From Glycine soja (taxonomy: Eukaryota; Streptophyta; Magnoliopsida; Fabales; Fabaceae): 64,000 nt of DNA. The number at the start of each line of letters is the position of its first letter. Within the stretch, counting starts at the first letter, position 1. Below are positions 48,857 to 58,311 of this stretch, piece after piece. The notes beneath the pieces were generated by a model. That model had not been told where the DNA came from. It saw only the letters and a program-made list of their open reading frames with translations, and searched no databases. The translations under genes and the position numbers were made by a program. The stretch is from contig NC_041008.1 of NCBI RefSeq assembly GCF_004193775.1, positions 18,991,731-19,055,730 on the forward strand, read 5' to 3'.

Positions 48857-50315
48857 CTAAGCAATTCCATGCATGAAAATCTCACTTTTTTATTTATAGG
48901 TGTGGCCCTATCCCATTTAGGAAGATTGTCTTTTATGTTAGCTTCATACGTCAGGTTTAGCATTATTTTGAATAATTTGACTAAATTTCGGCAGCATTTC
49001 GCATTGGTCTCCAAGTACATGACATGACATCGGTGAAATTAATTTCCCGATTATCAAGTATGCACTTAGAGAACAACTTGAAATGCATTGTACCAAAATT
49101 TCATCAAATTAATCAAAATAATAATAACCTTAACGAATGAATCTAACATAAAAATACCAATCTCCCCAAACTGTCCAAACAGACAATTCAAGACTAAATA
49201 CAATGACTAATGCAAACTGTCCACAAGAATCATTGCATTCAGCCTCAAACGGGAATCTAAGGTTCACTCAACATGAACAAAAGTTGTTTATATAGCAAAT
49301 TACATTGATGACGTACAAGAACATACAAAATCTAAATGTCGATTACAGACAAATATCGACATCAACAGTTGTTTGTATAGTATATTACATTCATGACATA
49401 CAAGAACATACAAAATGTAAATTTTGATTACAGACAAATATCGACATCAACAGTTGTTTATGTAACTAATTTGGAATTCTGGGTTTCGGGGGTGCTTATG
49501 CTTTATTATTGTAGTTGGGTATGTGTCTTCTTTTGTGAATATGTTAGAGGTATGACAGATTCATTTTATCTGTGATTCATTGTTATCTGAGGCTTTTGGA
49601 TTGGAGAGGGATGGTCTTCAACCAACAGTCTTGTTTGGCCATTGTTGATTCCATGGAGTTTGTTGAGTCAAACCCTCTCTTCCAAAACCCCAAATCCATG
49701 TCTTATTTTATGCTTCTCCTCCAACTTGGTGTGGGATTGGCGTTTGGAGGGCTGATTTGTAAGGACAAGTCTGGTTGTGCTTGGAATAGCTCCTAACAGA
49801 CATGCTTTATCCTTATAAAGTTATAATAATACAAGCAAAAGCAAGATGCTAACCAAGATCGGATGTTAGGATCCAACAAGGTATGAGACTAGTCCCACAT
49901 TAGAAGTATGGGATTCTAGTGTGGGTAGTAAAAGAGAAATCTCTCCCACTGGTAGTGAGAAGGTGGTCTCCAAAGACTCTTTTGGCAACTAATAGGTTCA
50001 TTTGTGAGATTTGCAACAAGGGATTTCAAAGATACGAGCTGCAGGCTTAATAGTAGAACTAAATCAATCATTCGGTCTCTACTGTTGGCATATCAAAGGA
50101 CAAACTAAATCTTGGTTACGATTCCACCATATCTTCACCTTAACTATTTATTGTCCATAATGGCAGAAGCATAAGCAAATATACAATAACAAGCCACAAT
50201 CGAATGTTCTCAACAAATCAATTCAGTTTAACATTTATGCACATTCAAGACAACAAAACTACCATAAACAAAACCTATAAAAACATACAGTGACAATTGG
50301 GATTTGTTGGCTTAC
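48857..50315. other. CACTA interior, noncoding
   Basis: This is the upstream region of the TNP2 gene. A frame at 49572-49796 (plus) reads FVESNPLFQNPKSMSYFMLL and LGVGLAFGGLICK, but it starts without ATG and was not recognised. Text near 49885-49935 (gtcccacattagaagtatgg) resembles a dispersed repeat. Confidence 0.4.
49282..49460. repeat. 85-bp tandem repeat, 2.1 copies
   Basis: Units start at 49282, 49367 and 49452, each with 'agttgttt', and share 'acaagaacatacaaaat' and 'ttacagacaaatatcgacat'. It lies in the CACTA interior. Confidence 0.88.
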
Positions 50316-50444
50316 CTGTATCTGTTCTTTATTTCCAGCAGTAATGTTTGATATAGTCCAACAAGCGTCTTTCTTAATGCTTTTTTTATGATTATTTGTC
50401 AACAGGTTCAAAAGGCAGGGGAGTACACCATGATTGATAATACA
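50316..50444 (-). pseudogene. Captured importin-alpha exon
   Basis: On the minus strand an exon of exactly 129 bases (43 codons, phase 0) is preceded by an AG acceptor (TTCCATTAG) and followed by the donor CAG|GTAAGC. It reads without interruption [39 protein letters not shown] and EQIQ, an armadillo repeat of plant importin subunit alpha (nuclear import receptor). The neighbouring importin exons were not found on either side, so only a fragment was captured. The intact frame and splice sites suggest recent capture or a conserved source. It lies inside the CACTA element. Confidence 0.88.
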
Positions 50445-50589
50445 CTAATGGAACAAAAAAAAAGTTCACCAGAATTAGGAGATTCTTAGGATAATGATGC
50501 ATATGCACAGAACAGAAGGATAGAGGAAAAGAAAACACAATGAAGCAGACAATATGAATTCCTATTGTAGAGGCAAGGACTATTATACT

Positions 50590-50838
50590 AACAAGGTTCA
50601 TGAATTTGAGGTGAGAAAAAGGCCACTTGAGGCATTAGCAGATACGGGACTAAATGGAGAGTACAATTTGAAGGAGTTAATGAGATTGGTAAGCTTAGGA
50701 GCTGCATGCACCCATTCTGACCCAAAATTAAGACCAAGCACTACATAGATAGTAAGCATTATTGATGGCAATGACAAATTAATCATGGGAGAGAACATGG
50801 ACAGCAACCAAAATTGGAGAGAAAGAAATGCTTGCTTT
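50590..50838 (+). pseudogene. Captured lectin receptor kinase C-terminal fragment
   Basis: The plus strand reads RKRPLEALADTGLNGEYNLK, ELMRLVSLGAACTHSDPKLR and PSTT, then a TAG (about 50746) in place of an expected Gln, then IVSIIDGNDKLIMGENMDSN. This is the end of a plant receptor kinase domain (subdomains X-XI) and tail, of L-type lectin kinase type. It differs from the resident lectin kinase at 38747-40792, so it came from another locus. The preceding kinase motifs are absent. Confidence 0.75.
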
Positions 50839-51090
50839 AGTTATTGACATGTAATGAAGCTGAAAAAGGTGCCAGGTCAGAGTCTAAATGAGATAAATTA
50901 GTTGCAGCATGTGAAGGAAGCCAATTTCGTTATGTGTCACCTGATGCTATCACAATTCTTAGCTTCCACCATTGGTAACATTGTGGATTCTGAGTCCCTA
51001 TGTCAATATCTACTGCAGCTGGGCCAGGTATATGCATGAAATGCCTTTGCCACGAGAAGAGAATGTGGAGCCAAAGACTAGGACATACTG

Positions 51091-51279
51091 AAGGCAGTGG
51101 AGCCAATTTCTATAGGTGTAGGTGTTTTGCCTAACAGTGATGGAGATAATGGTGAAGTCATGTGCATAAGGGCTAGGTTTCAGAGAATTGTTAGGTCCAG
51201 AGACTCTGAAGCTTTCTACATGATGAATCTTGATAGCAATGGAGCACCTGAGCTCAATATTTACTTGCTTAGAGTCTAG
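51091..51279 (+). pseudogene. Possible captured C-terminal exon, unknown gene
   Basis: An open frame reads KAVEPISIGVGVLPNSDGDN, GEVMCIRARFQRIVRSRDSE and AFYMMNLDSNGAPELNIYLL, and ends RV-stop. Amino-acid composition and low-complexity-free text look like a real protein end, but I do not recognise the family. It lies between other captured fragments in the CACTA. Confidence 0.35.
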
Positions 51280-51684
51280 TACTGTTGCTGCCACTACCAG
51301 CCCCCTACAGTCATCTGTTTAGTCATCCTATACTACTTGTTTAGCTCCTTAATCATGAACAATGGTGACCTAGTTCTCTTAAGTTTTTTTCTTTTTTTCC
51401 CCCTCTTCTTTCAGGAGGAAGGAGAAGTGGGGTTTTTGTTATTTATTTATTTACTTATTTATTGGGTTTAGGATAGGTGGGTAGGGTAAAGGCAGAGGGC
51501 GAGAAATTTAATTGTGGGTAACCTATACTTTATAGGGTGATGGTGATGATGGTGTGGGTGGGTTATGAAAGGTGTATGTGTATAGTTTCCTTTTCTAAAA
51601 CCTATAATCAGTGGATGAGATGGAGGTTAAGTAAAAAACATCATTGTCTTCCCATTCTTCTTTATTTGGATTTATTAGCTTTTG

Positions 51685-53470
51685 CAACTTCCTTGCACCA
51701 TGTTGTTTTATTTGATTCCACTGGATGGGTTGCCTTTTTTGTACTATTCTCCCTCACGCTCTCTTTTTTCTCATTTATTTTTCTTATTTGCTTGATGATT
51801 ATTAATTCAGTCCCCCATATTTAAGTGTTGCTTGAACTTTTAATGTCTAAATTTTCAGCTACACTAGTCGATCTAAACATGTTCATATATCTAGGTTGGG
51901 TTGCAACAAACCAAAGTAGTAATAGATTCATAGAAAATGTTTCCTAACTAAAATAGAAATGAAAAAGAGACCAAGCTTACCTCAAATCCAAACAGTGACA
52001 ATGGCACTGAGATCTAAAACAATGGTGCAGAGACTTGAAGCTCTCCTCGTACCTCGATCAGGTCACCACCAAATGTACCTAGGGTTAACCGAAACAACAT
52101 AGACCTAGATTGTCTAAGCTATTTTATAATGGGCAGCTATAGTTACAATGATGATGAAATGAACTATAGAAAAAAAAGTATAAAATACAGAAGAATAAAA
52201 AAAGAATTAAGGGCAGAACTCAAAAGCTTTTAGCCATGCTGGTTCGAATTTAATCAATGAATCAATCATGTCACTGAAATTTGGAACATAAATGAACTTC
52301 TCCCTTACTATCATTCTCTTTCTCTATTTTTTCTCTCTCTCTAGCTGCCTTGTTATGTTCTATATCTATCTGCATATACAAATGATACTCTATTTTTACT
52401 TCATGGTGAATAATTAACCTACCTAGGTCTAGAATGAGGGACTGAAAGTTCCAAGAGAAGAGTTTGAATCCAGAGAATATCAGTTGTGGCAGCAACTAAA
52501 CTTCTATATTTTGCTGCAGGGGCCACTTCTATATCAGTTGTGGCTTTGTATCTATTGATATTGCCATCAGAATTAATAATGATCAAGCAAAAAAGAGAAA
52601 AGATGTTATTTCATATACATTGACCTAAAGATTGATCTACTAACCCGTGTGCTTAAGGACCATATACACTACATTGGTTAAAAGCAAATGTTGCATAGTG
52701 GTTAAAACTTGCTTCTTGTAGCCTAAACCAGTTTAGCATCTTGTTCTCAAATTACTGGTTTCATAACTATGCTACTGACTTGTGTAGCATAATGGTTAAA
52801 ACTTGCTTTTTATAGCCTAAACCAGTTTAAGCATCCTATTTTCAAATTACTGGTTTCAATTTTCTACACAAGCTACATACAAAAATTCTTAGGATCACTT
52901 CACAAACAAAAATATGCATAAAAAGCAATCATTGGAACTATCTTAACTTTTAGACCAAAATACTGACATTGTGTTGGATTAAAAGAACGGGCTGATAAAA
53001 GAATCCTAACTAAACTGGGAAAGAAGAGCATAAGAAAACAAATGAAACTGCACTCAAACCAAATAATGATAAAGTTATCATTCAAAAATGCGCACAAAGG
53101 GAGAGAGGGGTAAGGAAGTGAGATTCTGGTAAGACAATCTGCCTCTACACCAAAGCAAACCAAGTAGGCAAGTATCATAATTTACATATCAATAGCATAG
53201 AACTAACATAATAGTCTCCAGTAAAAATGTTTAACCATTTAGGGTAACAATGGTCTGTGAAAGAGATAGAACGACCAATATTAATATAAACTCCAATAAT
53301 AGGCGTGAACTCTTAAATTTTATAAGTCCATGCAGCACTTAAATATGAGGGACTGAATTAATAATCATCAAGCAAAAAAGAAAAAAGAGAGCGTGAGGGA
53401 GAACAATACAAAAAAGGCAACTAAGTCATCAAGTGGAATCAAATAAAACAACATGGCGCAAGGAAGTTGC
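51685..53470. repeat. Inverted repeat inside the CACTA (two 140-150-bp arms)
   Basis: The text at 51685-51835 ('ccttgcaccatgttgtttta', 'ctccctcacgctctctttttt', 'aattcagtcccccatattta') is the reverse complement, with few changes, of 53336-53470 ('taaatatgagggactgaatt', 'aaaaaagagagcgtgaggga', 'aaaacaacatggcgcaagg'). The arms are about 1.5 kb apart. Confidence 0.8.
52693..52870. repeat. 95-bp tandem duplication
   Basis: 'gcatagtggttaaaacttgc' at 52693 recurs as 'gcataatggttaaaacttgc' at 52788, each followed by 'tagcctaaaccagttta' and 'ttctcaaattactggttt' or a near-copy. Confidence 0.8.
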
Positions 53471-53702
53471 CCTGAAGCACAAGCATAATGCATGTGCTGC
53501 CCTGCTAGATCCTTTGTCTGCAGCACCACATATGGATTCATTTTTTCGTGGATCCATTCTTCAATTACTGGTTGCTAAGATTAACAAAGTAAGTGATACA
53601 GAAGTGGAATCTAGCCCTATGAAGCCAGAAAGATCACGGAAATCAATTTTCAGTGGAGGAAGCAGTAGCTTCAAGAGCTTGTCAGCCATGGGCTCATTTT
53701 GA
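53433..53702 (+). pseudogene. Possible captured fragment, XB3/XBAT-like at its start
   Basis: The plus frame has VALKHKHNACAALLDPLSAA, similar to the end of the ankyrin region of XB3-type RING E3 ubiquitin ligases as I remember it. It then continues into text with no such similarity (SSPMKPERSRKSIFSGGSSS, FKSLSAMGSF-stop). If real it is a chimera of two captured pieces. The first part overlaps one arm of the inverted repeat. Confidence 0.35.
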
Positions 53703-54084
53703 AGGATTGTCGGCCGCAATTCAGGGAAAATTACAAATGAAAAGCAATGATAACAAGAAGCATGACATGAGGACATTTAGTCAATGACTTTGCAATTTCT
53801 TTAGGATGTTTTATCAAGGAATCTATGGAAACAGAAGATTTTCTCATTGGTGTCAAAGTAGTAAGACAATGTATGTTCAAGTTTGTTTTCAATCATGTGA
53901 TCCATACCCAAAATATGAAACACTAAGTTGGATCATCATTTGTGAGAAAGTGTGGAATGCAAATATGAAACACAATAGCAAGTACAAACAAAACACTAAG
54001 AGACATGGGAAGATTTCATGAGTTTCCAATGCCGAGCTAAGTTACCAAAATTTTCAACAAATGATAATTTTGATGTCTCCATTC

Positions 54085-54360
54085 AGCAGAAGGGTACTGG
54101 CATAATATAAGAGGCATGGGAAGTTCTGGCAACAGCTTCCCTTCACATTCCAAAAGTCTACGAGCCTTACATCACTAAACAAAGAGTTGTACAACAATTG
54201 AAAGCTAGGAACAAAGATAACTATTATGACTATGCTTTGATGGGGGGTGTACTAATTTTGTTCATAGTTTTACTTACACTCACAGATCTACGAACAGTAG
54301 CTAATGAACTAGCTAGACTAGATTTGTTGTCAAGGAATACAAGTCCCGTCCTTGGTTTTG
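54085..54360 (+). pseudogene. Possible captured exon with a membrane segment
   Basis: After a TAA at about 54107 the plus frame reads EAWEVLATASLHIPKVYEPY, ITKQRVVQQLKARNKDNYYD and then YALMGGVLILFIVLLTLTDL, a hydrophobic helix, and TVANELARLDLLSRNTSPVL. The frame is open for over 80 codons and looks like genuine protein, but the family is not recognised. It is within the CACTA interior. Confidence 0.4.
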
Positions 54361-54724
54361 GATGATGTTTTTGCCTTTACAAAAGAAATCATTTATTCAT
54401 TATGATCCAAATATACTTTTTTCAAGTGAACCAATTATGGATTTTACACAGATTATGAACAGAAAAGGAATAAGATAATATTCTCTAATATGGACTTGGC
54501 TGAGAAATTTGGAGAAGAATTTCTCTACTAATTTTTATCAATGGTCGACCAATCTTAGGGAGGGGTTTTTGTATCAATAAGGGACCAAAATAGGGTAAGA
54601 ATGAGCTTTTAAAATCATGATAGAGCCCAGCAGTGGTTCCTATCTAGACTAAATGTAGTTTGATTTGGAACCAATTGCATGGGTAACCAAACATTTGTAA
54701 TTAAGTACCCCTGATACTATTTCT

Positions 54725-54733
54725 TTATATATA

Positions 54734-54806
<73 letters not shown>
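54725..54806. repeat. (AT)n microsatellite
   Basis: A near-perfect run of alternating TA of about 80 bases, with one interruption near 54736. Confidence 0.95.
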
Positions 54807-54809
<3 letters not shown>

Positions 54810-54869
54810 CTTTGCTGATAAAAAAATGAACAGATAAATTTGAACTTAGACTAGATGAATGCAGATTGT

Positions 54870-57600
54870 AACAAACTTATTTTTAGAAACTCGACAACTA
54901 AGATTGCATTAAGAACATAACCATAGGCTCTATTTCAATCCCATTTAACATCAAAACAAAATATAAATCATACTATCCACGGCTTGATACTTCATACGAC
55001 ATCTCTCTATGACTTAACATTTTATCTTGAAAAGAAACGATGATCGAAAGTTTCGCTCATCTGAATTTATTTATATTGAACTCAAATGCTAGGAACAATG
55101 TTCTCACGTTAACCAGTATCTTCAATAACAGTGTTAATTCATATATCAACAATACTAAAATAGTTAGCACCGGAAAGAAAACCAATACATGATTCAACCT
55201 TAAGAAAGGCCATAGGACAATTTATGCACTTTTTTCAAATGAAGGATCCACACAATAAGAAAGCTCAGACTGCAATGATTGGATTACCAAGTAAGCAGAA
55301 AGCTATCAATTGAAATAAAATTCACAAAAGAGAGCAATTTTGCATAAATCCCTAATTCATACTCGAAAGCACACATTTTAATTCAACCAAAGAAGCATCC
55401 CTTAATTTAAAACCATCCAACCATGGTGCATAAAAACACCCAAGTTGTACTTAACATGGATTTTAAGAGTGTGTCAGATTACAAGTTTTCAACACCTACT
55501 ACATCAACCAGGGATAACTGTAAAATTGTTGATCTCATCCAAAACACTCCTAACACAATCTCTCTTTTTCTTTTTTTTTTTCTCTCTCTCTCTCTTTCTC
55601 TCTATTTCTTCCCTCCATTTCCCTTTCCTCATTCGAAAAAACATATATTTATATAACAAAGAGACAAAGCTTACCTTGAACCAAAATAGTCACAATGGCA
55701 GTGAGATCTAAAACAATGGCGCGGAGACTTGAAGCTTTCCTCATACCTTAATCAGGTCACCACTAAAAGAAGCTTAATTGAGTCACAAGCAAATGTATCT
55801 TGTACCTATAGAGAATTAAGAAGTGAACTAAAACAGAAGATAACTCTTTAAATCTTACAATTAAAAAAGAAAATAACCAACAAAACTAATTTACTTAAAC
55901 TTCAAATAAAAGGACTCTATTTATCTCTCGATAAAATTTGAACTAATTTACTTAAGCTGTGAATTTACTTAAACTAATAAAGATCTCCTTACTCTTATAA
56001 ACTAAAATGCTAAAGGCAAAAAAAAATTCACAAACTGCACTATACTAGATCCACGGCTTAATGCTTGTGAGACATCACATAAGTATAATGACAAGGGTCA
56101 AATCGGGTGAAGTAAGAACCGAGAGAAAGCCACCAACAAATAAGAAAAGAGGCCTACATGAGCAGTACTATATTTATTGCATTAATAATAACTTCACTCA
56201 AGTAACTTGCAAGCAGCCAAGCACAATATGGTGAAGAGGGATGCACTATCAATTACGACCGTATTACTAACTGGCATATATGTATCTTTCAGCAGCTTCT
56301 TCCCTTAATATATGTGTGTACAACATTGAAAATGCTATTTTGGGTGTCTGAAAAAGTCATAAACAGATTGCATTTTATCTAAGGTCTCAAAGGGTTTGTA
56401 ATACATACTAAATACAATTCAGGTCATAAATATTATTTGCACAACAACCAAAATCCAGAAGATAAAAAATTAAAGTTGGTTCTACACCAATTGCTGTTTG
56501 TGGGTCCCATACATGTCCAAAAAGCACCATTCCATTTAGTACTCTAAGTGTCACATATTAAAATATTCCAGAATCAATGCATTATCAATATAATAATCTT
56601 TAAATAACCATACTCATGATGAACTACTCATGAGTGAGCACCCCGAGCAATGATTAAGGATACATCTCATAACCTCATTATAATAAAGTATCTTAAAATA
56701 TCTAAGATGATCTCTTAGGAGTGGTTTTCATATTTGTTTCCTATTTGATATGGATTATGGGACATCCTCTACATATTTTGACAACATAGGAATAGGATGT
56801 CTTTAGTATGTGTTAATATGGCATACAGGGAAAGGTTTGTTTAGTCAATTCTATAGACCATGTTTGTTCTTTTGCTTCAGTGTTGTATATTCATCACAAA
56901 AGTAATTGTAGAAAGAGACACTCTAAAGGGTATAACATGGAAACAATAATTGTAGAAAGAGACATACCCAGATCTAGATTTTGATGTAGAAGCCACAAAA
57001 CCGGCTCCCTTTGTCTATAAATAAATAGCCAAAAAGCACAATTTACAAACTTGATGACAACATTGATCACAAACCAAACAACAAAAAGGGAATGGAATGA
57101 GATAACTCACTTCAACTGCATTAGTAACCAACAACTCATGCTTACATGTTACTTGTATCCTTCATATTGTAACATGTTAGATGCAAAACTCATGATGAAC
57201 TACTCATGATGAAGATATCACAATGATTAGAAGAAATAGTTTACCTCACTCAAAATGACACCTTGCGAGCAAAAACCTAATCCTTGAAGCGAACGACTTC
57301 CACAAACTAACTCCTTGCAACACACATAAACAAACATCCTTGCAGTGAGCACAAGTTCCCCAAACAAAAAAGAAGAAGAAGAAGAAGAAGAAGAAGAAGA
57401 CGACAACAAAGACTAAGGTCCTTGCGGTTACAAAGAAGAAGAAGAAGAAGTTGTACCTAGGTAATGTGGCTACATGTCATGGTCGTGAACAAGTTGTACA
57501 AAGAAGCTGAAGAAGTTGTTCTCACGGTCGCGAAGAAGAAGAAGCGAAGAAGAAGAACAACAAGCAAAGAACATAGCGCGGGGAAAGTAGTAGGGCTCGA
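54870..57600. other. CACTA interior, 5' side, noncoding
   Basis: No gene was found. It contains a (CT)n tract at about 55578-55604, part of the direct repeat at 55655-55790, and GAA-rich tracts on the plus strand at 57369-57400, 57436-57451 and 57530-57560. The poly-Ser minus frame at 57227-57409 is a product of the GAA tract. Confidence 0.5.
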
Positions 57601-57629
57601 GTTCTGATATTTTAAAATATAAGTCCAAA

Positions 57630-58022
57630 ATCGATTTTAAATCAAAAAAATGATGTTAATCCAATGATGTTAACATTAACATCGGTTTTCTAAGAAAAAC
57701 CGATGTTAACAAATCATACCTTAACATCAGTTTTTAAAAAACCGATGTTAATTAAAAGACGTTAACATCAGTTTTCCAAAAAACCGATGTTATCGTATGA
57801 TATGTTAACATCGGTTTTTCAAAAACCGATGTTAACTAATGGTGTTAACATTGGTTTTTTAAAAACCGATGTTAACGTCTTTTAATTAACATCGATTTTT
57901 CAAAAAATCGATGTTAAGGAATATACATTATTTACAAATATGTCATCGGGTTTAGCTTAACATCGGTTTTCTACAAAACCAATGTTAATTTGTCGATGTT
58001 AAATGTGCTTTTTGTAGTAGTG
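57630..58022. repeat. Right CACTA terminus with palindromic subterminal array
   Basis: From about 57677 to 57915 at least six near-identical palindromes follow one another, each of the form 'ttaacatcggttttt' ... 'aaaaaccgatgttaa' with only 0-6 bases between arms and spacers such as 'aaaagacg' and 'atggtg'. Two more half-units lie at 57957 and 57994. The terminal bases are ...ttttgtagtagtg. The array is the likely TNPA binding platform and would form hairpins in single-stranded DNA or RNA. Confidence 0.88.
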
Positions 58023-58025
58023 TCT

Positions 58026-58293
58026 TGAGAAGAAAGTTGTGTGTAATCAATGGGAGAGATATCATAAACCTTGTGTCTTTCATTATTGAATGCAACGCTA
58101 ACCAAGAAAGCTTGCAAGAAAAGCTAGAGAGAAAAGAAAATAGAAAACAATGAATGGAATTCTATGTATTGAATCAATGCTAAAAGTTGTACAGATGGTT
58201 ATATATAATCAATTACAACAACAATTAACTTCCAACTAACTACCACTAGTTTCAACCAACTAAACTAACTTCTAACTAACTAGCTAACTAACA
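58026..58293 (-). repeat. 3' LTR of the copia element, cut by the CACTA
   Basis: On the minus strand the LTR begins TGTTAGTTAGCTAGTTAG just after the purine-rich text GAAAGAGGCTCTTAG, and runs to the CACTA target site at 58026. Joining across the CACTA gives ...CTTCTCAAGA with ACTTCCA (42225-42231 side), which would supply the expected CA end at 42225. That reconstruction is inference. Confidence 0.55.
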
Positions 58294-58311
58294 CTAAGAG
58301 CCTCTTTCAAA

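Larger units (their letters stand above)
51955..55790. repeat. Direct repeat inside the CACTA (two ~130-bp copies)
   Basis: The text at about 51955-52090 ('gagatctaaaacaatggtgc', 'agagacttgaagctctcctc', 'atcaggtcaccaccaaatgt') recurs at about 55655-55790 ('gagatctaaaacaatggcgc', 'ggagacttgaagctttcctc', 'atcaggtcaccactaaaa'), same orientation. Together with the inverted repeat it shows that the interior has been reshuffled by duplication. Confidence 0.8.
42232..58025 (-). mobile_element. Complete CACTA (En/Spm) transposon, about 15.8 kb
   Basis: The element is 42235-58022. The left end reads CACTATTAGAAAATACAC and the right end, reverse-complemented, CACTACTACAAAAAGCAC; both continue into TTTAACATCG. 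It is flanked by TCT on both sides (42232-42234, 58023-58025), the 3-bp target duplication of this superfamily. Both ends carry arrays of 'aacatcggtttt' palindromes. Minus-strand TNP2-type and TNPA/Ulp1-type genes occupy 48856-42625. The remaining ~9 kb (49000-57600) is noncoding with captured host exons, internal duplications and microsatellites. All transposase frames are broken, so this copy can only move if another copy supplies the proteins. Confidence 0.92.

Noticed and set aside
52681..52760. tRNA-like text 'tagtggttaaaac'
   Set aside because: Only a box-A-like phrase; no cloverleaf or box B can be formed, and it is part of a 95-bp duplication.
57227..57409. Serine-rich minus-strand frame
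   Set aside because: The poly-Ser is the GAA microsatellite; the remainder shows no family and begins without a supported ATG.
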